A DNA stretch of 5,179 bases. It comes from Lentisphaeria bacterium (lineage in GTDB: Bacteria; Verrucomicrobiota; Lentisphaeria; Oligosphaerales; PUNB01). The DNA lies in the NCBI GenBank assembly GCA_007133055.1, contig SLNM01000264.1:1-5179 (forward strand). The letters are read 5' to 3'. Shown piece by piece: positions 1-5,179 of the stretch. The notes beneath the pieces are model-generated. The model had not been told where the DNA came from, did not search any database, and saw only the letters and a list, made by a program, of their open reading frames with translations. Position 1 is the stretch's first letter; each line of letters begins with the position of its first letter. Both the position numbers and the translations under genes were made by a program.

Positions 1-329
1 CGGCGCAGGGGGCGGACGATCAGCCGTCCGTCCGTCGGATCGAATGCGGCCATGCCGATGATTTCCTGGTGGCCGCGCTCCAGAATCTTCTCCACCCTCC
101 CGACCGGGCCGCGTTCATCCTCGGACTCGATGCGCACGCGCACCCGGTCGTCGGACAGGGCGGTGCCGACGGCGGCGGGTGGGATGAAAATATCCTTTTC
201 TTGCTCGGTGGCGACGAATGCGAAGCCGCGCGGGTGAACCGAAATGACTCCGTCAATCGAGCTTTTACCCGGGCTGGCGGATTTGCGCCGGCTCCGGCGT
301 TTCTGACTGGATGGCGAATGCTTGTTCAA
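1..329 (-). CDS. rnr: RNase R (VacB-type 3'-5' exoribonuclease), N-terminal part; runs off the left edge
   Basis: RNase R degrades structured RNA 3' to 5' in the cytoplasm and takes part in mRNA decay and rRNA/tmRNA quality control. Only the first 109 residues are in the window. A basic, Ser/Lys/Arg-rich tail (residues 1-24) leads into an OB/cold-shock domain of the RNase II/R family: GVISVHPRGFAFV (27-39), DIFIPP (46-51), a DDRVRVRI strand (60-67) and GRVEKILERGHQEIIG (77-92). The catalytic RNB and S1 domains lie outside. I see no N-terminal winged-helix domain as in E. coli RNase R, so this is a short-N-terminus form. The start is inferred: no ATG occurs in frame before residue 93, and TTG at 329-327 has an AAGG about 8 bases upstream. 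Its TTG overlaps the TGA of the preceding gene (TTGA), which suggests translational coupling. RNase II is the main alternative, but the GVIS-HPRGFAFV signature favours RNase R. Confidence 0.86.
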   Translation of the reverse strand, partial: MNKHSPSSQKRRSRRKSASPGKSSIDGVISVHPRGFAFVATEQEKDIFIPPAAVGTALSDDRVRVRIESEDERGPVGRVEKILERGHQEIIGMAAFDPTDGRLIVRPLR

Positions 330-1000
330 GATTTGTGCCTTTTTTCCTGTTCAATGAATTTATGCACCAGTTCCGGCGCGGACAGCGAGAAGAGTACGGA
401 CAGTGAGTGTAGAATGACGACACCGTTCAGGTGGGCGTCGCCCCGGCCAATCTGGTCGAGCCGAATGGAAAGATTGCCGAACAAGTCGTGCAGTTGCTCG
501 AGCAACTCCATTTCATCGGCTTCCAGTTCGCCGTTGGCGGCATGCTCGGCGAAAGCACGCGTGAAGGCATCGATAATTTCTTCGTTGTTAGGGAAGGGCG
601 GCAGCCCGGTCATTGGTTCCTTGACCTTTCTTCCGACCGGGCATTCGTACTGAAACGCGCCCAGCCTGACCAGCTCGCCGACCACACGCTGCAAGGGGAT
701 TTCGTGCAGGGTGAAAGAAGTGCCGTCGGTCTGGAAGATTTCAACATCGACCATTTCAAACGATTTGCGGTCGGCCAGGTCGAAGGCGTATTTGGCCATT
801 ACTTCGGCGACCGGGCAGGTTGGATTCTCCTGGGGGTCGAGGGTGCAGGCCGGGCACTGAAAGTTTTCCAGCTTGATCCACTCAGGTATGCCCCCTTGCA
901 CATAGACATTGGTCAGGCGCATGGTGCCGTGGTCGGAAAAGGAAAAATCCCAGTTCATCGTATCGCCGTCATTCAAATGAATACGGATAGCCTGTATCAT
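326..1000 (-). CDS. Conserved-looking cysteine-containing protein of unknown function, coupled to rnr
   Basis: A 224-residue soluble protein with no signal peptide or membrane segment. I cannot assign a function. The N-terminal half (1-120) looks like a beta-rich domain (alternating strands such as MNWDFSFSDHG and VDVEIFQTDGTSFTLHEI) interrupted by a cysteine cluster, CPACTLDPQENPTCPVA, with Cys49, Cys52 and Cys62, and a further CPVGR at Cys120. The cluster resembles CxxC-type structural or metal-binding motifs and reminds me of DUF6901-like proteins, but that family name is from memory. The C-terminal half (135-220) is predicted helical and acidic. The start at ATG 1000-998 is chosen because a strong AAGGAGG lies 10 bases upstream; an upstream in-frame start at 1057 would add 19 residues without a comparable site. 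The stop overlaps the rnr start, so the two are probably one transcription unit. Divergent from the SEDS gene. Confidence 0.82.
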   Translation of the reverse strand: MIQAIRIHLNDGDTMNWDFSFSDHGTMRLTNVYVQGGIPEWIKLENFQCPACTLDPQENPTCPVAEVMAKYAFDLADRKSFEMVDVEIFQTDGTSFTLHEIPLQRVVGELVRLGAFQYECPVGRKVKEPMTGLPPFPNNEEIIDAFTRAFAEHAANGELEADEMELLEQLHDLFGNLSIRLDQIGRGDAHLNGVVILHSLSVLFSLSAPELVHKFIEQEKRHKS

Positions 1001-1010
1001 TTTACAATTG

Positions 1011-1017
1011 CCTCCTT
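1011..1017 (-). promoter_or_regulatory. Strong Shine-Dalgarno site deciding the start of the 224-residue protein
   Basis: On the minus strand this reads AAGGAGG, a full match to the anti-Shine-Dalgarno core, 10 bases before ATG 1000-998. It fixes the start at 1000 rather than at the upstream in-frame codon at 1057. Confidence 0.75.
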
Positions 1018-1058
1018 GTCGGTCGGTTACGCGGTTTTTTTCCCGCACCAAATGCAAT

Positions 1059-1087
1059 TTCTTAACTTACCGCAAGATATTTGACAA
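1059..1087 (-). promoter_or_regulatory. Possible sigma-70-type promoter for the 224-residue gene and rnr
   Basis: On the minus strand, TTGTCA (5 of 6 to the -35 consensus, 1087-1082), a 17-bp spacer, then TAAGAA (weak -10, 1064-1059). It sits about 60 bp upstream of ATG 1000. The spacing is ideal but the -10 is poor, so this is a candidate only. Confidence 0.3.
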
Positions 1088-1147
1088 TGCCAGTGCAATA
1101 ATGTGCCAGGGGGGCTTGATGCGCAATGCGTCAGCGACACTGGCATT
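1086..1147. repeat. Perfect 10-bp inverted repeat with a 42-base loop
   Basis: AATGCCAGTG at 1086-1095 is matched exactly by its reverse complement CACTGGCATT at 1138-1147. The arms are not extended by flanking bases. It lies in the non-coding region upstream of the SEDS gene, about 40 bp before the 67-bp palindromic element. It could be a large stem-loop in the SEDS leader, a dyad operator, or a relic of a small mobile element; the sequence does not decide. Confidence 0.5.
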
Positions 1148-1186
1148 CCGGGGTACGGGGTGCTACTTTGACACTCATGGTCTCTC

Positions 1187-1253
1187 CGTAGGGTCGCTTC
1201 GCTGCCCCGCTGGCGCGGAGCCTATATCCCTGTCGGGATGTTCTCGCCCTACG
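1187..1253. repeat. 67-bp REP/MITE-like palindromic element with two internal hairpins
   Basis: The element starts CGTAGGG (1187-1193) and ends CCCTACG (1247-1253), a perfect 7-bp terminal inverted repeat. Inside are two further small stems: CCGC/GCGG at 1207-1210 and 1215-1218 with loop TGGC, and ATCCC/GGGAT at 1226-1230 and 1235-1239 with loop TGTC. Such a branched fold bounded by GTAGGG/CCCTAC is typical of dispersed extragenic palindromes in bacterial chromosomes. It is non-coding and lies 39 bp before the SEDS start, so it would be transcribed in that gene's leader if the promoter is upstream. No clear target-site duplication is visible. Only one copy is in the window, so its repetitive nature is inferred from structure. 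Confidence 0.5.
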
Positions 1254-1292
1254 AAATCTGCATTTCGCTATTCCCTATGACTAACCGGATCA

Positions 1293-2423
1293 ATGCCCGA
1301 AACATCAATCATGACAGCAAGGACTAACATCTCAAGGTTTCCAGGCCGCGGCTTGAGTCCGGCTGTGGTACTGTGCCTGGGGCTGAGTGTACTGGGTTGT
1401 CTGGCGGTGTTCAACGCCACCTACCACCTGGCCGAGCCCTATCGTTTTGTCGGGCGCCAGTTGCTGTGGCTGCCGCCCGGTGCGATATTAATGGTGGCGG
1501 TAGCCGCCATGCCCGCCCGCCAGTTGCGCTCGCTTACGGTGGCGGGCGCGATTATTGGCTATGCAGCGCTGCTTGCCGTGCTGGCTTTCGGGGTTGGCGT
1601 CAACGGTGTGCGCAGTGGCTTTGCCTGGGGCGGTGTCTATATTCAGCCGGCTGAGCTGGCCAAGCCTTTTTTCGTGCTTTCGCTGGCATTGGCCATGCAA
1701 AAAACCAGTCGGTACCGGGACGATTGGCTGGCCGGCAGCCTGCCGCCTTTTGGGTTGTTGCTCGTTTGGGTGGCGCCCCTGCTGTTGCAGCCGGATTTTG
1801 GCACCGCTCTGGTTTACACTTTGACCTTTGCAATGGTGTTTGTCTGCCTGGGCGGTTCGGTTCGTCATCTTGGCCTGTGCCTGTTGGCGGGGCTGCCGCC
1901 GATGGCTTTGCTGGTTCGTTTCGGGTCGCTGCTGGCGCCCCGCCTGGCGGTGCTCGCCGAGGCCGAACAAGCAACCACCGGGCGCGGCTGGCATGTCGTG
2001 CAGTTTCAGCACGCACTGGCGGATGGCGGCTTCTTTGGCCAGGGCATGGGCCGTACCATCGAGTCCCAGTATATATTGCCTTCAGGGCATGGGGTCTCGG
2101 TCGTCGCCAATCTCGGACAGGCCATGGGATTGCTGGGGCTGGCTTCTCTGCTGCTTATCCTGATGGCTTGGGTGTTCTATGGCTGGCGGCGGGCGCGGGA
2201 GGCGGCGGAGGATTGCGAAGATGAATTTCAACCTGCTGCGATTCTGGGGTTGACCACCGTTGTCGCGGTTCAGGCATGCCTTCATCTGAGTACAAATATC
2301 GGACTATTACCGTCACTGGACATTGGTTTGCCTTTGCTTGGCTATGGCGGCAGTTCGCTGCTGATGGTGTTCATTGTTGTCGGTATGGTGGAAAGCCTGG
2401 GGCGGCCTTCTATTTCTGATTAG
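1293..2423 (+). CDS. SEDS-family (FtsW/RodA/SpoVE) membrane protein, probably without polymerase activity
   Basis: SEDS proteins polymerise lipid II into peptidoglycan with a partner class B PBP in cell division or elongation. This 376-residue polytopic protein has about ten hydrophobic segments (roughly 22-42, 55-73, 82-102, 121-136, 150-165, 170-187, 191-214, 271-296, 314-332, 344-366) and retains family landmarks: IQPAELAK (117-124), LLQPDFGTALV (164-174), ALADGGFFGQGMG (241-253), GLLP (337-340) and YGGSS (351-355). Alignment from memory is gap-free around these blocks and slightly closer to FtsW. Several functional positions differ: the Trp of the NGxRRW motif is Gly109, the Asp of the LPxxHTD loop is Val268, the following Glu pair is Gln276-Ala277, and the Asn of QxxxN is His331. 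An inactive or repurposed paralogue is my inference. ATG 1293 is the first possible start after an in-frame TGA at 1278; its ribosome site is weak, and ATG 1311 is an alternative. Monocistronic, with convergent and divergent neighbours. Confidence 0.85.
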   Translation: MPETSIMTARTNISRFPGRGLSPAVVLCLGLSVLGCLAVFNATYHLAEPYRFVGRQLLWLPPGAILMVAVAAMPARQLRSLTVAGAIIGYAALLAVLAFGVGVNGVRSGFAWGGVYIQPAELAKPFFVLSLALAMQKTSRYRDDWLAGSLPPFGLLLVWVAPLLLQPDFGTALVYTLTFAMVFVCLGGSVRHLGLCLLAGLPPMALLVRFGSLLAPRLAVLAEAEQATTGRGWHVVQFQHALADGGFFGQGMGRTIESQYILPSGHGVSVVANLGQAMGLLGLASLLLILMAWVFYGWRRAREAAEDCEDEFQPAAILGLTTVVAVQACLHLSTNIGLLPSLDIGLPLLGYGGSSLLMVFIVVGMVESLGRPSISD

Positions 2424-2475
2424 CGAGATCCCGTGCGAAAAGGGTTGAAGTTCCGACTTCGGACGGTGGTGATTA

Positions 2476-2493
2476 ACGGCGGAGGCCCGCCGT
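2476..2493. terminator. GC-rich hairpin, possible (weak) bidirectional terminator
   Basis: ACGGCGG at 2476-2482 pairs perfectly with CCGCCGT at 2487-2493 across the tetraloop AGGC. It lies between convergent genes, 53 bp after the SEDS stop and 95 bp after the minus-strand Gfo/Idh-like stop. Neither side has a real T-run (CTCCAG on plus, TAATCACC on minus), so intrinsic termination is uncertain. Confidence 0.35.
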
Positions 2494-2541
2494 CTCCAGA
2501 AGCAACGATTGCGGATTAGGGTTGCGCAAAATCATCTTAGC

Positions 2542-2565
2542 CGTAAGCGTCGTGCGTAAGCGTCG
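2542..2565. repeat. Two-copy tandem repeat, 13-bp period
   Basis: CGTAAGCGTCG occurs at 2542-2552 and again at 2555-2565, separated by TG. The repeat sits 23 bp beyond the 3' end of the minus-strand Gfo/Idh-like gene. A 13-bp period is not a multiple of three, so it would shift any reading frame passing through it. Confidence 0.6.
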
Positions 2566-2587
2566 AACGGATTGCTCTCTCGAATGG

Positions 2588-3502
2588 TCATGTCAGTTGG
2601 CGCATGAAACAGCGCAGTTCCAAGGCCACCGGATCGCCGGCGAAAACGGTTGCCGGCGCGAGTGGACGGGGTGAGATTTCGAGGCTTGGCCGCCGATGCA
2701 GGAGCCAGGCGGCGGTTGTGGTTCGTAGTCCGCGCTTGCCAGGTTGGCGGGTGGCGACGGTGCGGTCAGGAGCCATGGTTAGAACCAGTTCGCCATGGGC
2801 AGCCTTTACTTTGAGGTTATGGATGCCGATGGCCGGGTGGCCGGTGGTCGTTGTCTGTCTTATGCTTGCAGTCCGGTGTCCCGAGTATTCGGCGGTGGTT
2901 GTTGCCCCCTTTTCACTGCTGACTGTGCTGGTTTGTTTTGACGGCTCCCCCATCAGGCAGTCAAAGAAGTCAATCAGGTCATGAATGGCGGGGTGCCACG
3001 TATTAGCTTCCGTTGCTTTCTCCGGCCGGTGCATAGTGGATTCGATATCATGAATTTTCCCGTACACTTCCGTGGCGACAATCTCCCAGAGGCGGCAGGC
3101 GGGCGGCCAGAAGCGGAGCGGCAGGCTGAGCCGGCCGGCGGGGGAGCGTCTGTCCATCTTTTTCAGCAGAGCCGGTTCGGGCTTGCCCTGACATTCGGGC
3201 TGGTAGCGTAAAAGCAGGGGGATGGTCCGCGGCAGGCGGCTTAGTTTTCGGACAATGTACTCCGGCTCCGGTTTGCCATGCCAAAGTATGGCCCGGTACG
3301 AACCGTCGGAAATGGCGGTGTCCAGAGCATGGACTGCCTGTTCATCATGGTCGCTCCGGCTGTTGAATGGCCAGTCGAAAGCTGACAGAAGGCGCCGCCA
3401 ATGGCTTGACATGACACCGTCGCCCAGGACAAGAACAGCCTTGCCGGCGCCTGCTTCGACGCGACGGCGGCATTCAAAATTTTGTAGGTATTCTGTTTGC
3501 AT
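2588..3502 (-). CDS. Diverged Gfo/Idh/MocA-like protein lacking the usual catalytic signature
   Basis: Gfo/Idh/MocA enzymes are NAD(P)-dependent oxidoreductases of sugars and related compounds. This 304-residue protein shows the family outline: a first strand and GxGxx(S)xxH nucleotide loop (VLVLGDGVMSSHW, 23-35), a second half-Rossmann region (AILWHGKPEPEYIVRKL, 71-87), the RLSLPLRFWPPACRLWEIV block (124-142) followed by GKIHDIESTM (148-157), HPAIHDLIDFFDCLMGE (170-186), and a C-terminal ALELRCFMRQL (293-303). The EKP motif with its catalytic Lys appears replaced by RYQP (99-102), and the Asp four residues before the conserved His is His170. Residues 188-222 are Thr/Ser-rich and low in complexity, and the C-terminus stops about 30-40 residues short of typical members. 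Assignment is by pattern only. ATG 3502-3500 leaves a 20-bp gap after the tgt stop; a GTG at 3535 overlapping tgt has no good ribosome site. Probably cotranscribed with tgt. Confidence 0.6.
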   Translation of the reverse strand: MQTEYLQNFECRRRVEAGAGKAVLVLGDGVMSSHWRRLLSAFDWPFNSRSDHDEQAVHALDTAISDGSYRAILWHGKPEPEYIVRKLSRLPRTIPLLLRYQPECQGKPEPALLKKMDRRSPAGRLSLPLRFWPPACRLWEIVATEVYGKIHDIESTMHRPEKATEANTWHPAIHDLIDFFDCLMGEPSKQTSTVSSEKGATTTAEYSGHRTASIRQTTTTGHPAIGIHNLKVKAAHGELVLTMAPDRTVATRQPGKRGLRTTTAAWLLHRRPSLEISPRPLAPATVFAGDPVALELRCFMRQLT

Positions 3503-3522
3503 GGCAAAAATCCGCAGCCTGA

Positions 3523-4748
<1,226 letters not shown>

Positions 4749-5179
4749 ATGCCGATAAAGACCGGAAAAACCAGTTTTGACAGCGAGGCCCGGCTCGGAG
4801 TGACGGTGCTGGGCAGTGGCAGCCTCGGCAATGCCATGGTCATCCATGGTGGCGGTCTGAGTTTGTTGCTCGATGCTGGTTTCAGTTGGAAGCAGACTTT
4901 GTTGCGCATGCATGAATGCGGGCTTGACCCGGGGACCATTGGGGCAATTCTCCTGTCGCACGAGCATTCCGACCATGTCGGGGGGGTGCGCCTGGCCAGC
5001 CGGCGGTTGACGGCGCCGGTTTACTGCAATCGGGCGGTCGGCGACGAAGTGCGGAAGCTGGGTGTGGAGGCGACCGGGGCGATCCATATTTTTTCCGTCG
5101 GCACCCCTTTTCAGATAGATGAATTTACGATCACTCCGTTTTCCGTGCCGCACGATGCTCGGGACACGGTTGGCTTTAC
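4749..5179 (+). CDS. MBL-fold metallo-hydrolase, YycJ/WalJ-like; runs off the right edge
   Basis: Metallo-beta-lactamase-fold proteins of the YycJ/WalJ type are predicted zinc-dependent hydrolases or nucleases; the Firmicute member sits with the WalRK genes and has been linked to DNA repair and cell-wall control. The first 143 residues are present. They show the typical opening strand and glycine turn (VTVLGSGSLGNAMVI, 18-32), LLLDAGFS (39-46), the metal-binding HxHxDH motif as LLSHEHSDHVGG (68-79; His71, His73, Asp75, His76), and the VPHDA segment (133-137) carrying the next family His at 135. The remaining metal ligands lie beyond the edge. ATG 4749 is supported by AGGGA 8 bases upstream. 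No walRK-like neighbour is in the window, so any link with cell-envelope signalling rests on family resemblance alone. General MBL hydrolases are the alternative assignment. Confidence 0.88.
   Translation, partial: MPIKTGKTSFDSEARLGVTVLGSGSLGNAMVIHGGGLSLLLDAGFSWKQTLLRMHECGLDPGTIGAILLSHEHSDHVGGVRLASRRLTAPVYCNRAVGDEVRKLGVEATGAIHIFSVGTPFQIDEFTITPFSVPHDARDTVGF

Larger units (their letters stand above)
2424..2587. other. Convergent intergenic region
   Basis: This stretch lies between the stops of the SEDS gene and the Gfo/Idh-like gene. It holds a GC-rich hairpin, a two-copy 13-bp-period repeat and one copy of a diverged sequence also seen upstream of tgt. The only reading frames are tiny (for example 19-20 codons on the minus strand at 2532-2591 and 2473-2535) and have no support as genes. 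Confidence 0.6.

Noticed and set aside
69..653. A 194-codon plus-strand frame
   Set aside because: It is antisense to the clear RNase R N-terminus and the adjacent gene; Ser/Cys-rich and without motifs, as expected for a shadow frame in GC-rich DNA.
1032..1046. GCGG-T-run-CCGC hairpin as a terminator or attenuator
   Set aside because: The stem is only 4 bp and the T-run is in the loop rather than after the stem.
431..1084. A 217-codon open frame on the plus strand
   Set aside because: It is fully antisense to the 224-residue minus-strand gene, which has a strong ribosome site and a neat stop/start overlap with rnr. The plus product has no recognisable motif.
1008..1280. A 90-codon plus-strand frame in the divergent spacer
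   Set aside because: It crosses the inverted repeat and the 67-bp palindromic element, has no ribosome site, and its product resembles no protein family I know.
1488..2224. Several long frames on both strands inside the SEDS gene
   Set aside because: They are shadows of a gene with clear SEDS motifs and transmembrane periodicity; their products are Arg/Gln/Pro-rich without motifs.
2473..2591. Two very short minus-strand frames linked by ATGA overlaps after the Gfo/Idh-like gene
   Set aside because: At 19 and 20 codons without ribosome sites they are better explained as chance frames; noted only in connection with the tandem repeat.

Overview
The window is ordinary-looking bacterial chromosome: densely packed protein genes, moderately high GC, Shine-Dalgarno sites in front of most starts, and no RNA gene, CRISPR array, transposase or phage gene that I can see. 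The conserved genes (RNase R, tRNA-guanine transglycosylase, a YycJ/WalJ-type metallo-hydrolase, a SEDS membrane protein) are widespread in bacteria and do not fix the phylum. A Gram-negative lineage such as Lentisphaerota/PVC or a deltaproteobacterial group is only a guess.

Layout: (1) 1-329, minus strand: the 5' end of an RNase R gene, starting at TTG and running off the left edge. (2) 326-1000, minus: a 224-residue cysteine-containing protein I cannot name with confidence. It overlaps the RNase R start by 4 bases, so the two are probably translationally coupled. (3) 1001-1292: a divergent intergenic region with a likely minus-strand promoter, a 10-bp inverted repeat and a 67-bp REP/MITE-like palindromic element. 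(4) 1293-2423, plus: a SEDS (FtsW/RodA/SpoVE) protein with the family architecture but without several residues needed for glycan polymerisation. (5) 2424-2587: a convergent intergenic region with a GC-rich hairpin and a short tandem repeat. (6) 2588-3502, minus: a strongly diverged Gfo/Idh/MocA-like protein, 20 bp downstream of (7) 3523-4644, minus: a complete, canonical tgt. (8) 4645-4748: a divergent promoter region. (9) 4749 to the right edge, plus: the N-terminal part of a YycJ/WalJ-like MBL-fold hydrolase.

Functionally there are two RNA-related units: a decay gene (rnr with its coupled neighbour) and a tRNA queuosine-modification gene (tgt with a co-directional Gfo/Idh-like gene). The most interesting point is that the two convergent genes in the middle, the SEDS protein and the Gfo/Idh-like protein, both look like enzyme-fold proteins that have lost active-site residues while keeping long intact reading frames. 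I see no convincing evidence of a novel multi-gene system; the SEDS-like putative pseudoenzyme is the best lead.
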